Assembly (NCBI GenBank): GCA_030760725.1
Contig: JASWHV010000005.1
Span: 30,823,241-30,887,240, forward strand
Direction of reading: 5' to 3'
DNA: 64,000 nucleotides
From: Neostapfia colusana
Lineage: Eukaryota; Streptophyta; Magnoliopsida; Poales; Poaceae
In this document: positions 1 through 11,319 of the stretch, one piece after another
Numbering within the stretch: position 1 is the stretch's first letter
Layout: each line of letters begins with the position of its first letter
Position numbers and translations under genes: made by a program
The notes under the pieces: generated by a model
Database searches by the model: none
What the model saw: the letters and a program-made list of their open reading frames with translations, nothing else
What the model was told of the DNA's origin: nothing

Positions 1-399
1 TCACTCATTCTCATGATGCAATCATTTACAAGAGAGAAAAGAACGAGAGAGGGAGGGGGAAAGTTGGTCAGAGTTGAAAGTTCCAAGTCCGGGTCCATCG
101 TCCATATAAGCCTCCATACTCATCTTATTGCATACATTACGACTAGAATCATCTTTGCCGACACGAACGTATTTAATGTGTGTCGTGTCAGGTTGAGGCG
201 TATCATGCACTAACGCACGTACGCCATAATACATTAATCAACATACAAAATCTTGAAACTAAACATTCAAAGTCACATAATGTACAAGTTCAATTATTAC
301 ACCTTAAATTAGTACAAGTGAAATTATCAAATTACAATGAAGCTTACATTTACACATTAACTATTGCTAATTCAACTTGCATTGTGTGAATATTAGTGT

Positions 400-464
<65 letters not shown>

Positions 465-1379
465 TAGTGTGACGTATACATATTAGTGTGACAATATCAA
501 CTCGCATATACATTTAACTCGCTTATACATTCAATTCGCATATACATTTAACCAAGCTCACATAATCATATTAGTGTGACAATATCAACAAGTAATCATC
601 ATAATCAATCACGGAAGGGAAAAATTAACAAGTAACAATCGGGATTACCTTAACCTCTCTGGCGGGGCTCTGCTCGGGAGGCAGGAGGCAGGCTCGGCGC
701 TCGGAGGCGGGGCTCGGGTGGCGAGAGGCGGGCGTGGTGCTGGTGAGGCGGGAGGCGGCGGCGGGAGGCAGAGCACGGGAGGCGGGCGGCGGGGCTCGGT
801 AGCGGCGGCGGGAGGCGGGAGGCCAGGGCTCCGAGCTCAGGAGGCGGGGCTCAGCGGCGGGAGGCGGCGGCGGCGGCGGCGTGTGAGGTAGGGCTCGGCG
901 GGAGGCGGTGGCGTGAGGCAGGATTCGGTTTTCGGGGACACGCGGGCGCGAATAGGTTTTCGGGGACACGCGGATGCAAAGTCGATGGGCCCACGATTAT
1001 GACCGTCGGCCACCTGGCCGATGGCTTTATTTTAGCCGTCGGTTTTGTCGGTTCGGCCGATGGCTATAATAGAGCCGTCGGTTTGGTCAGGAAGACCGAC
1101 GGTTATAGATTATATGCATCGGTATGGCCAGTTTGGCTGACGGCTATAAGTTACATGCATCGGCCCGCGTAAACCGACGGTCATAATTCGATTATATGTG
1201 TCGTAAGTTAGTTGTTACGATGGTTACCGTCGTAAATAAAATTATTTATGACCAATTATTGGAAACGGTCAGAAACCGTCATAAATAACTAAAAACCACC
1301 GTAAATAACTTATTTACGACGGTTTTCTATAATTTACGACGGTTTCTGCCCGTTGTAAATTGATCGGTTTCCTGTAGTC
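1..1379. mobile_element. CACTA transposon, right-hand part (left end outside window)
   Basis: The stretch ends at 1368-1379 with TTTCCTGTAGTC, one base off the complement of a CACTA terminus (CACTACAGGAAA). Inside it are repeated ACCGTCGGCC and TTTACGACGG type motifs at about 1005-1370, typical subterminal transposase-binding repeats. A very GC-rich block at about 650-940 and the GAGAGAGGAAAGAACGAGAG-like start resemble segments of the complete CACTA element at 23382-32792, so it is probably the same family. No transposase coding is visible, so it is either non-autonomous or cut by the window. The ORFs in the GC-rich block are low-complexity Pro/Arg/Ala translations and are not called. A copy of 712-1379 recurs at 12063-12724. 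Confidence 0.7.
403..465. repeat. (TA)n microsatellite
   Basis: About 63 bp of nearly pure TA dinucleotide, interrupted by one GTA at 451. It is followed by several short repeats of ATTAGTGTGAC (about 465-590). Confidence 0.97.
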
Positions 1380-2055
1380 GTAGCTTTAAAGTGCACATGC
1401 TGCCAGGGTGCATCTTCCTGCCATTGAGAGGAATGTAGATGTGGTCGAGAATTTCCTCTCTATTTTTGCCGTCAGGTAGGCAAAATCTGCCACCAATGGC
1501 TTACGAATTCCTGTGGGGAGCCCAAGATATATGAAGGGGAAGGAGCAAACTTTACAACCCAATGTACGAGCCATGATTTATGTTGTTTCCTTGGATAGGT
1601 TGATGGGCATCAATGGCGGACTTGCTGAAATTGACCTTTAGACCTGTGGCTGCCTCGAACGAGCCGAGCAGAGCCTTGAAGTAGAACAGTTCCCTCTGGG
1701 AGGCATTAAGCGCTACAATGGTATCATCTGCATATTGCACCATGGGGAACTGGGTTCCAGCCAGTGTGTCTAGTGGGTGTGTAATCATCCCCGAGACTGC
1801 AGCTTTGTTGACTATGTGTTGGAGCAGATCAGTTGCTATGAAAAAAAGTAAGGGGGGGAGAGGGTCACCTTCCTTACCCCTCTTTTACAGTGAAAGAACT
1901 TTCCGGGGAGTCCATTGAGGACTGCCGAAGCAGCTGAGCCGAGGATGTCTTGTATCTGACCTAGCCAAATGTGTGATATGCCCAGTAGTGACAACATCCT
2001 GATGATAGTTGAGTGCTCCACCATGTTGAATGCCTTTTCAATATCAACTTAATAA
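1380..2055 (-). pseudogene. LINE A reverse transcriptase fragment, copy 1
   Basis: Minus-strand translation shows pieces of a plant L1-type reverse transcriptase: a DFEKAFN motif near 2030-2045, then MVEHSTIIRMLSLLG, then QYADDTIVAL (the YADD catalytic motif, about 1735), and CSFPFIYLGLPTG (about 1545). Pieces lie in different frames, so it is broken. The 5' part of ORF2 is missing where LINE B abuts at 2056, and the 3' part is missing where the CACTA end abuts at 1379. It differs in sequence from LINE B, whose motif is MYADDAAI. A near-identical copy lies at 12725-13400. Confidence 0.85.
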
Positions 2056-2286
2056 TTTTTTTTAGCAAAGATGGCAGTGGTACTGCCTTTTCATTATAGT
2101 AGGAATAAAGAGGAGGAAAAACAAAGCTCCAGATTAGTACAGAGTTCAGAGGAAGAAGAAGGAAAACAGTTTGGTTTTCAGGTTAGCAACCAAAAGTTGC
2201 CCCCTGGAGAGGTTAGGAGTTCAGGAGGTTGGGTTGGAGGGGAGGCGGTGCTGTAATTGCTTGGGCCAAGTTTTGGTCGGGGGCTC
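2056..2286 (-). mobile_element. LINE B 3' UTR and poly(A) end, copy 1
   Basis: On the minus strand the segment runs to a terminal A-run (TTTTTTTT on plus at 2056-2063) preceded by AATGAAAAGGCAGTACCACT, a typical plant LINE 3' end. The matching segment at 13401-13631 is continuous, after removal of a solo LTR, with LINE B sequence at 16814. The last five bases (GGCTC, 2282-2286) are the target site of the chromovirus. Confidence 0.75.
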
Positions 2287-5200
2287 TGTCACACCCGGTA
2301 TTCCATAAGAAATACCAGAGCGTATACTCACATGTATGCCAGGATCAGTTAAGTCATACATGTGCCGACAAGAGTGAAACATCATTATATTACATGCCAA
2401 AGTCAACGGTAACATTATATTACATCATATTTCATAATAGAATAATAAAAGTGTTATCACACTAATATTTACAACCAGCGGAAGTCTAAATAGTGGTCTC
2501 CAATCCACAGGCGTTGCCCGGGGGTTACGCCAACCTAGAACAACTCCTCGGGATCGAAGTCCTCCTCATCAAAGTCTACATCTTCATTTGCACCTGAGCC
2601 AACATATGATATCCAACAAAAGCAAGTTTGAGTACCGAAGGTACTCAGCAAGTGTAGGAAAGAATGTTATGAAGGCCAATAGCAAGGGAAGGCTAACATG
2701 GTTAAGCACTATGCATTAATCCTAAGCCTTAGCTTTAATTAGCAACCTATCTTACTAAGTGATAATCCCATCATCATCATAATTAAGTCATTTAATGTTA
2801 GGTTACACCACCCAACAACCTCTTTTCGACTCACATCCATGTTTCTCTAATCATGGACAAGTCCAAGCCGCTCTTGACCGTGAGCACGGCTGTCAATGAC
2901 AGTTTGGTTCTCTGCAGAGATTGTACCACTTTACCCACAAGTAGTGATTTCATCCCCTGTTGCCAGGTGGACTAAGAAACCTCCATGATATCCGTGGTTG
3001 CAAGCCACATTACACACTTCCTTTGGTGTGCGATCAGGAGATCACTACATGGCCTTTACAAAGGGTTTACCGGCAAGTACAAGCCCACTGAGGTTTCACC
3101 GCTGTAGTTCCTGGGAGTAACCCTCCCCTACAGAAGCCCCCTCTTGAGCCTTGCAATTCCCAGGGCAGTCAAAAATGGACTCCCATTCCCCGCACCATCC
3201 AAACACTCATACTATACCGGAAAACTCCTAATTAATTGGCCAAGCTGCCCCATCTCAGTCTTGTGGTGGCACTGTAATGCCAGGTTAACTGTTCCATGAA
3301 CCGGTCCTTAGAATCTAAGACAGGCACTAACTCATTCCCGAGTCTCATGCACGAAGCACCAACCAAAACAACCAGCCTGTCTAGATTCCTAATACCATGA
3401 CACACTCTTGTGTCTTTCATATAATTCCACAAGACGAGTAACATCAATGTTCCATTCATTCTCTAAGTTCTAAGTATGCATGGATAAGCACATAAAATGA
3501 TAACCATCAAATATCAACTAAGTCCCTCCATGGTTCAACAAGGAATGATAAAGGAATATAACTAGGGAAACAAGCTAATTTAGGTTTCATGTTAATGACA
3601 TCATGCAAATAATCTAACTATTCATCCTAGAATAGGAACAAAGTGGTCAAGGAACACTTGCCTTTGAATGAAGAGGGATTTACTTCAAACTCTTGCTCTT
3701 GAAGATTATGAAATAGTTCTTGGTTTGGTTCTATCCATACACATGCACACAAAACAATGCCAAACATGCCATAAGAATTCTAGCAATGTTTTACAATCAT
3801 ATATGTTTGAATACACACATGCACCTATTGTTTTTATATCATTTCATGTGGGTTAGAATGAAAATAAATTTCAATTGGGGTACCTATATCCTTCTACTTT
3901 ACTATTGCCACAGCCAAACACTCATTTTCAGTTTGTGAGATGATTTGAATAAATTTTAGAATTTTATAGGTATATATGTTAATTTTTATAATTAATTAAA
4001 TCCTAAAAATCATTCAAATTATTACTATAATGATTTTCAGAACTCATATTTCTATTTTCTGCATTTCAGAACCTATTTAAGTATTTAGAATGGTTTCCAA
4101 AATTTTTCTTTAAAATATACTATTTTTATCTATATTTCAATATTTATTTAATACCTAAAAATGTATTTTCAGTCACTTAAATAATTATTCTAGACTACAG
4201 AAACTTAAAATACAGAAAATTATAAAACAGAATAATCTTATGCTATTTAATAAATTTCTACAATTTTCTAATACCTATATTGTTTTTATTTTGATTTTCA
4301 GACTTAATTTAATACCAAATAAATATTTTCAGTCTCTGAAAGTTATTATTTTTAACTTCAGAATTTGTTTTCTGTTCAAAATGTTTTAACAATGCTGTTA
4401 ATAAATTTCCCACATTTTTCAGAGATCGTTTAGCCTATTTTGATTATTTTCAGAATTAAAAACAGACTTTTAATCTGATTTGGACTAATTTGTAATACTT
4501 TCAGTTTTTCTAGGGTTCAAAATGCATTTACTGAATGTTTTTGCTAATTTTCAAACTACACAGGGGCTATTTAGTTAGTTTACAGTGAATTCTCTAAATT
4601 CTATAAAGCCTAAGGTTTATTGTGTAAAGTATAGGGACTGTTTCATACTAATTTAAATCTCCAGGGGCTAAAGCGTTAAAATCTCAACGGTTATAACTAA
4701 ATTGAATGTGGGCCGTCGGATCTGAGATCAACGGCCCAGATTTAAAATAACTGAACCGGTACGCTCCTTCTAATCTTAACCGTTCACGCGAGATGGACGC
4801 TCCCGATTGCGCCACGTCGCCCTAACTGCTTCTCCCTCGCGTCCGGCGGCCGTGCGATCGCCGGCGAGCGGCGGCGGTGGCCGAAACTCTCGGGTTTTGT
4901 CGTTTCTTCACCATTTCTTAATCTACTTGCACCAGAAGAGAGAGGAGACTGTGGGGAACTCACCTAGGGGAGTTTTGGAGACCGAATTTGGCCGGAGAAG
5001 CGTGATCGACGGCGGCAGTGGGAAAACTCCGGCGATCTTCGTCGGGATCGGTCTCCAGGTGTGTTTCTTCAGGGAATTTGATCGGAATTTCCTTCTGATG
5101 GCCGAGAGAGGGTGTAGGAGTCGTTAGAACCGAAGATCGTCGTGGATTTTCGAAGAATTGGGTTTGGAGGCAGTTTTTCTTACTCGGGCGAGATGAGTGG

Positions 5201-5467
5201 TTTCGGTGGGGGAAAATGGCCGGGGTCGGGGGTATTTGTAGAGGGGGAGACGGCGACGGTTTTGGAGGCGTCGGTTGAGGAAGGGGCGTCGCAAATTGGG
5301 CACATGGCCGAATCCTTTCTCACATGCGATAATGGAACGGAAATGAGAGAGGGAGAGAAGAGGGATGCGGTTAGGGTGAAGGAAACTGACCCGTGGGGCA
5401 CCTTTGGCAGTGAGGAGGGAGAGAGAGAGGCGGTTGTGTTTCATTTGTGAGGGATTCGGGTATTACA
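2287..5467 (-). repeat. Chromovirus 3' LTR (complete, 3181 bp)
   Basis: Begins TGTCACACCCGG and ends GGGTATTACA. The start matches 11320 and the whole length matches the solo LTR 13632-16813. The right half contains an AT-rich block (about 3930-4560) with repeated TTTTCAG. At about 4700-4735 there is a GGCCGTCGGATC / GATCAACGGCC inverted motif. ORFs inside (for example about 4807-5127 and 5142-5450) are not conserved domains and are treated as LTR sequence. Confidence 0.95.
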
Positions 5468-5490
5468 ACTCTACCCCCCTTAAAAAAAAT
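5468..5490 (-). promoter_or_regulatory. Polypurine tract of the chromovirus
   Basis: Directly inside the 3' LTR, the minus strand reads an A-run followed by AAGGGGGGTAGAGT and then the LTR TG. This is the expected plus-strand primer for reverse transcription. Confidence 0.85.
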
Positions 5491-5510
5491 CTCGTCCTCG
5501 AGATTGGGGT

Positions 5511-7436
5511 TTACAAAGGGAATAGATTAGGGAATTGTGATTTGAGTTCATCTTCTCTTTCCCATGTAGCTTCTGCCTCGGAATGATGTTTCCATTGAAC
5601 TTTGCACATACGAATTATTTTGTTTATGGTAACCTTTTCCATTGTGTCAAGAATTCTGACAGGATACTCGGTATATGAAAGATCCTCTTGTACATCCAAT
5701 TCATCCATTGGTAGTTGCTCTTCTGGTGTTCTCAAACACTTCTTGAGCTGTGATACGTGGAACACATCGTGTACGTCTGACAATCGAGAGGGTAACTCCA
5801 AACGATATGCTACCTCTCCTTTGCGTTCCAGTATCTTGAATGGTCCGATATACTGAGGTGCCAGCTTCCCTCTTACTTTAAATCTCTTTAGTCGACGCAT
5901 GGGTGACACTTTGAGATACACATAGTCTCCCACTTCGAAGACTAATTCTCTTCGCCTTGTGTCTGCATAGCTCTTTTGTCTTGTTTGAGCTATCTTTAGA
6001 TTATTGCAAATTTCTCTTACTTTCTTTTCTGCATCTTTTAGAACTTCAGGTCCAAACACCTTATTCTCTCCTATTTGATCCCAAAATAGTGGAGTTCTAC
6101 ATCTTCTTCCGTATAAAGCCTCAAATGAGGACATCTTCATACTTGCTTGGTAGCTATTATTGTAAGAGAATTCTGCATATGGCAAATTCTTATCCCAACT
6201 CCTACTATTTTTGAGTGCACAAGCCCGGAGCATATCTTCAAGAATCTGGTTGGTCCTTTCGGTCTGCCCATCAGTTTGTGGATGATATGCAGAACTAAAA
6301 TTTAATCGAGTTCCCATGGACTTATGTAATTTCTGCCAAAATCTTGAAGTGAATTGTGTACCTCTATCTGATACTATCTTTTTGGGTACACCATGTAGGC
6401 AGACTATTCTCGACATATACAGTTCTGCTAGTTTGGAACCGTTATAATTTTCCTTCACTAGAATAAAGTGAGCAACTTTGGTCAATCTATCCACTATCAC
6501 CCATATTGAGTCATACCCTGTTTGTGTCCTGGGCAAACCCACTATGAAGTCCATCCCAATTTCTTCCCACTTCCATTCAGGTATCTTTAGTGGTTGTAAT
6601 AGCCCTGCAGGCCTTTGGTGTTCTGCTTTGACTAGCTGACATGTGTCACACAATGCCACATGCTCTGCAACATCTCTTTTCATTCCATACCACCAATACC
6701 TTGTCTTAAGATCATGATACATCTTTGTACTTCCAGGATGGATAGAATAATCAGAATCATGAGCCTCTTTTAAAATTAACTTCTTTATTTCCTTGATGTC
6801 TGGCACACATATTCTTTTACCATGCCATATGATACCATTCTCATCTTCTCTAAATCCCAGGGCCTTATTTTCTTTGATCAACTCCTTGATTTCTTTGATC
6901 TTTTCATCATTCTTTTGACCATTTCGTATATCTTGTTCTAGAGTTGAGTCAACTTCCATTGCTATGGCTTCTGTATGATTCACCAAGCATAAGTTGAGTT
7001 TTGTGAACTCTTCACAAAGTTGGGGTTGTAGATCTCTTATGGTTAACATGTTAACATGTGTCTTTCTGCTCAAGGCATCTGCAACCACATTAGCTTTTCC
7101 AGGATGGTAATTGATTCCCACATCAAAATCGTTAATGAACTCCAACCATCTCCTTTGTTGAAGGTTGAGATCTGGCTGAGTGAAGATATACTTCAAACTC
7201 TTATGATCGGTATAAATCTCAGTTCTTTTACCCATTAGGTAATGTCTCCATAACTGCAATGCATGTACAACTGCTGCCAACTCTAGATCATGGGTAGGAT
7301 AGTTCTTCTCATGCTTCCGAAGTTGTCGGGAAGCATAGGCAATAACATGCCCTTCTTGCATAAGCACACATCCTAACCCTTGTCCTGAAGCATCACAATA
7401 TACAGAGAATGATTTCTCCATATCGGGCATAACCAA
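5511..7436 (-). pseudogene. Chromovirus RNase H, integrase and chromodomain-like tail
   Basis: A 641-residue open stretch, the C-terminal part of the gag-pol frame. RNase H starts with SVYCDASGQGLGCVLMQ (about residues 10-26) and includes YTDHKSLKYIF. The integrase zinc-binding region (H..H..CDTCQ, about 230-275) is followed by the core: MDFIVGLP, VSDRGTQF and the TDGQTERTNQ segment carrying the catalytic glutamate. After PQYIGPFKILE and FHVSQLKKC comes a tail of about 50 residues, YPVRILDTMEKV to VQWKHHSEAEATWE, that resembles a chromodomain. It keeps the VxW and TWE signatures but has His where canonical chromodomains have a cage aromatic, so group II is likely. The frame is continuous with the RT upstream except for a stop at about 7464. 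Confidence 0.93.
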
Positions 7437-7466
7437 GACTGGGGCAGTTGTTAACTTTTTCTTTAA

Positions 7467-8504
7467 TTATTGAAAGCTTGATTCACACTCTTGAGACCAT
7501 ACAAAAGCAGCTCCTTTTTCCAACATCTTGGTTAGTGGCTTGGCTATTTTTGAAAACCCTTCGATGAACCTTCGGTAATAGCCTGCCAATCCTAAGAAGC
7601 TTCGGATTTCTCCGACATTCTCTGGTGTCTTCCACTTTTGAACACCGGATATCTTCTCTAGGTCTACTGATATTCCCCCTTCGGAGATAATATGTCCTAG
7701 AAAAGCAACTTTCTTAAGCCAAAATTCACACTTACTGAATTCGGCATAAAGTTGGTTTTCTCTTAGCTTTTGCAATACTATTCTCAGGTGCTCTTCATGT
7801 TCTTTCTCATTCTTTGAGTATATGAGGATATCATCAATGAACACTACCACAAACTTGTCCAAGTATTTCATGAACACCTTATTCATAAGGTAAATGAAAT
7901 ATGCCGGAGCATTTGTTAGTCCAAAAGGCATAACTGTATATTCATACAGTCCATACCGAGAAACAAATGCTATCTTCGGGATATCTGATTCTCTTATCTT
8001 TAGTTGATGATATCCGGAACGGAGGTCAATTTTAGAGAATACACATGCACCTCTTAATTGATCAAACAAGTCCTCAATACGAGGCAAAGGGTACTTGTTT
8101 TTGATCGTCACCTCATTGAGGGCACGGTAATCTACACACAACCTCTTGGTTCCATCCTTCTTCGGTACAAATATGACCGGAGCTCCCCATGGTGAGGAAC
8201 TAGGACGGATATACCCTTTCTCCGACAACTCTCGGATATGATCCTTGAGTTCTGCTAGTTGTTGGGTATCCATCCGGTATGGTCTTTTATATATAGGAGC
8301 AGTACCAGGTACTAATTCTATAATGAATTCTACTTCTCGATCCGGTGGCATACCTGGTAACTCCTCGGGAAATACATCTGGAAATTCATTGACCACCTTT
8401 ATGTCCTCAATAACTACTTCGGTCTTGTTGAGTTGAACATTTCCAGAGGGTACTTGAATAGATGTGAACTCAACCTTTGTTCCATCCGTATGTGTTAGTT
8501 CCAC
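7467..8504 (-). pseudogene. Chromovirus reverse transcriptase
   Basis: 345 open residues in the same frame as gag and integrase. After a linker with PDVFPEELPGMPPDREVEF it shows RT motifs in order: WGAPVIFVPKKDGTKRLCVD, YPLPRIEDLFDQL, FSKIDLRSGYHQL, MPFGLTNAPAYF, VFIDDILIYS (the catalytic F-I-D-D), LGHIISEGGISVD, and LGLAGYYRRFIEGFSK. It ends FQ-stop where related elements read through to LKKKLTTAP. The stop TAA probably replaced GAA. All catalytic residues are present, so loss is by nonsense codons rather than decay of the domain. Confidence 0.95.
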
Positions 8505-8546
8505 TGTTCTCGTTGAACAATGTATAACTCCTTTATACTTGGTTAA

Positions 8547-8876
8547 TCAGTCCATCCCCAAGATGATATCTATCCCTTGTGATTCTATCACAATGAGATT
8601 TGCAAGGAATTCTACTCCATTAACTCCTAGCTTTACCTTGGGACATATTTGTTTTGTCTTTATTTCTCCTCCATGAGATTTTACTAATAACACTCGATTC
8701 ATAGATGTAATTTGTAAGTTGTGCTTGGTTATGAATTCCTTGGCTATGAATGAGTGTGTTGCACCAGAGTCAAATAGAATTGTAGCAGGATAAGTATTGG
8801 CAGAGAACATACCAATCACCACATCTGGTGCCTCTTGTGCTTCCTCCATAGTCACGTGATTCACCTTGCCACGCAC
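8547..8876 (-). pseudogene. Chromovirus aspartic protease
   Basis: 109 open residues carrying the retropepsin active site TILFDSGATHSFI and the C-terminal segment ESQGIDIILGMD. The reading frame then meets TGA where the family has Trp (GMDW), consistent with TGG to TGA. Upstream it is in frame with gag, separated by a TAA just after the gag C-terminus at 8889. The protease would be released from, and would cleave, the gag-pol polyprotein in virus-like particles. Confidence 0.9.
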
Positions 8877-8888
8877 AAGATTCTGTGG

Positions 8889-9974
8889 TTAAGGTGGCTT
8901 CTTGTTGGGGCACCGGTTGGCATAGTGTCCCGTTTCTCCACAGTTGAAGCATTGCCCTGTGACCTTGTTCATTGGTGTTTTGTTGCCTGGTTGTACATTT
9001 GGAGGATTTGACTCTGCAGGACGAGGTTGAAAGGCAGGACGTTGTTGTTGTACTTGTTGTCGCTGCTGTTGTGGTTGAAAGGTTGGATTCCTAGCAGCAA
9101 AGTTGTAGCTCCTCTGAAACTGATTGGGAGCTATTGGTCGATTCATTGCTCCCGTCGGCGGTGATGAGAAACGGGGCCGACTGTTGCTGCTAGAAGACTG
9201 TCCTTGCCAATTCATTTTCCTCTTTCGCTCCTCAACTAACTTCTGTCTTTTTCTTTCCACTATGAGAGCCTTGTTGATGAGCTTTTGGAAACTTTCATAG
9301 TCACTTGAAGACATGGCATACTGTATTTCTGAGTTCAAGCCCTCAATGAAACAGTCTTGTTTCTTTTCGTCTGTGTCTATGTCTCCCGGTGCATAGCGAG
9401 ATAACTGTGTGAACTTGGTAAGGTATTCTCGCACGGACATGCTACCTTGCTTCAAGTTGACGAACTCCTTCCGCTTGTTCTTAATTTCTCCTGCAGCAAC
9501 ATAGTGATTGCGGAAGGCGAGTTTGAACTCATTCCATGAGATACCTTCTGGATCCTCATGAGCTTCTTTGTATGCCGTCCACCAATCCGCTGCAGATCCA
9601 TATAGTTGGTGAGAAGCAAATAGTACTCTCTCACGTCCTGGGCATTGTATGATCTGCAACTTGTTCTCAATATTCTTGAGCCAATCATCAGCTTCCAATG
9701 GCTCTATAGCATTGTCGAACCTTGGTGGTTGGGTGCTTAGGAACTCATTTAACTTTGGTTGATGTGGTGCATTCTGAAATTGTGGTTGAGGTTGTTGCAT
9801 GTTGGCCACCACTTGTGTCAAGTTTTGAATGAGTTGGTTTTGCATGTTCATCATCTGTTGTATGATCTCTCCATCAGCTCTGCGTGCAACTCGTGGCTGC
9901 CATCCAGGTAAAGGAAACTCTGCAGCCTCATTGTTGTTGTTGTTCCCTTCGTTGCGTCTCCTTCTTCCTGCCAT
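8889..9974 (-). pseudogene. Chromovirus gag with CCHC zinc knuckle
   Basis: 361 residues, open from Met to TAA. It has an asparagine-rich N-terminus, a retrotransposon gag domain (LEADDWLKNIENKL, then ASHQLYGSAADWW and FVNLKQGSMSVREYL), a basic Gln-rich linker and the zinc knuckle CFNCGETGHYANRC near the C-terminus. Gag packages the element RNA. The TAA directly after the knuckle is in frame with protease and is most simply a mutated CAA, because the frame continues with no shift. On its own this gag is the best-preserved ORF of the element. Confidence 0.93.
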
Positions 9975-10313
9975 CTATTGTGAAAGACTATGTTTAGACG
10001 TAATGTATAGATGTTCTCTTAAGTGTATTACATTGTGTACTTACTTCATCAATTCTACACAAGAGTTACAAAAGTTCCTACTTGTTTATGATCATGGTTG
10101 AAGCAAACTAAGCATTTATATTCCTTAATAGATATTTACATATACTAACGAGGTTGTGAACATAAGCCTACGGCTTTCACAACTCACGTTCATACACTAA
10201 CACACATTACATCATCAACTTAAACAAGTACACTAATCAACCATTACACACTAGTCATTACACTACCATACATACGTACTACACGAATTACTACATGAAC
10301 AAGGACACCTATC

Positions 10314-11108
10314 CTAGTTGTCCCCAGGGTTCTGTGCATCCTCCTGTGGGTTCCCGCCATCACCATCAGGAGTGCTAGCCTCTGACTCGGCTGTGGAGGC
10401 CTTAGGTGCTGGAGAAGTATGAGGGCGTTTGGCTGCCCTACGGTCTGGAGAGTCTGGAGTCCAAGTGTCTCCATCCGAAGCATAGAGATCACTCACTTCT
10501 CCATCCCTCATCCTCATCAGTCCACGCATTATGGCCTCCGTCTTCTTCAGAAGGTCACGGACGTCCTGAAGCTCTTGTTGGCAATTCTGTAGCCTGGTGC
10601 TGACGTCCACTCCTACCTGGAGGCTCATGTCCATCTGCACTATGTCACAACCTTCATGGATTGGCTCGTAGTTGAACACCGCAGTTCCACTTTGTCGCCG
10701 AGGGGTGTACATGTATTGAGTCCCCTCAAGGCGGTCACGATTGGTGTAGCTCTGGCAAGTGATTGCCTCCCAAGTGGCGTCCTTCTCAGCCTCTGCCATG
10801 GTAGACCTCCATGTTGGCGAATTGTGGATCTTGAGCAGCTTGTTCTCATAGTAGATCCTCGCCTGCGACTTCTACTCATCGCGTTCTGCGCGAGAAACTC
10901 GAGTGGTGTCGTACTGCACCTCTAGCTTGCCGGTGTAACCAGCACAGCGAAGGAGGTGTCTGAGTCGATCCACCATACCTCTAGTGGACTCCCCGTGGGT
11001 CTGGTAGGTGGCGGGGTTGTCCACCTCCTCGACAGTGCGTTCAGCCAGCTGGTGTCAGGGAACTCGTCCTCCAGTGGACTTACGGGCCGTAAGACGTGTA
11101 CGTGCCAT
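10314..11108 (-). pseudogene. Chromovirus ORF upstream of gag with a histone H3 tail-like N-terminus
   Basis: Reading from ATG at 11108 the frame has 264 codons with two in-frame stops, at codon 18 (TGA) and at a TAG about 10865. It begins [17 protein letters not shown], then the stop, then HQLAE. Histone H3 begins [21 protein letters not shown], so 15 of 21 positions are identical and Lys9 lies in an intact TARKSTGG. The first stop probably replaced Arg (CGA to TGA), the residue H3 has there. Downstream, an open stretch from Met at 10799 (161 residues) holds a likely coiled coil (STRLQNCQQELQDVRDLL) and an acidic, Ser/Pro-rich tail. I know no function for this protein. It is the first ORF after the primer site and is on the same strand as gag-pol. 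Confidence 0.8.
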
Positions 11109-11303
11109 CTGTTTCAAGAAAAATTTAAAAATGTGTTAGAAAATAAACAATAATATAATTTTGAGTATAGATGAGGTTAGACAACATATATATAATTTAA
11201 ATAATCCTCCTTCTAACAAAATATTTAGTAAAATAGTTTTTAACAAAATAGTGATTTCTATCCCGCCCATTTCTAACTAGGTTTGCGTCCTACGGGCAAC
11301 CTT

Positions 11304-11316
11304 GGCTCTGATACCA
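11304..11316 (-). promoter_or_regulatory. Primer binding site (initiator Met tRNA)
   Basis: The minus strand reads TGGTATCAGAGCC, the usual plant complement of the initiator Met tRNA 3' end, three bases inside the LTR that starts at 11320. It fixes the element orientation and the 5' LTR border. Confidence 0.95.
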
Positions 11317-11319
11317 CTT

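Noticed and set aside
4807..5450. ORFs of about 100 residues in the chromovirus LTR (and 16153-16796)
   Set aside because: Overlapping in both strands, inside an LTR, and without conserved domains. They recur in the solo LTR simply by duplication.
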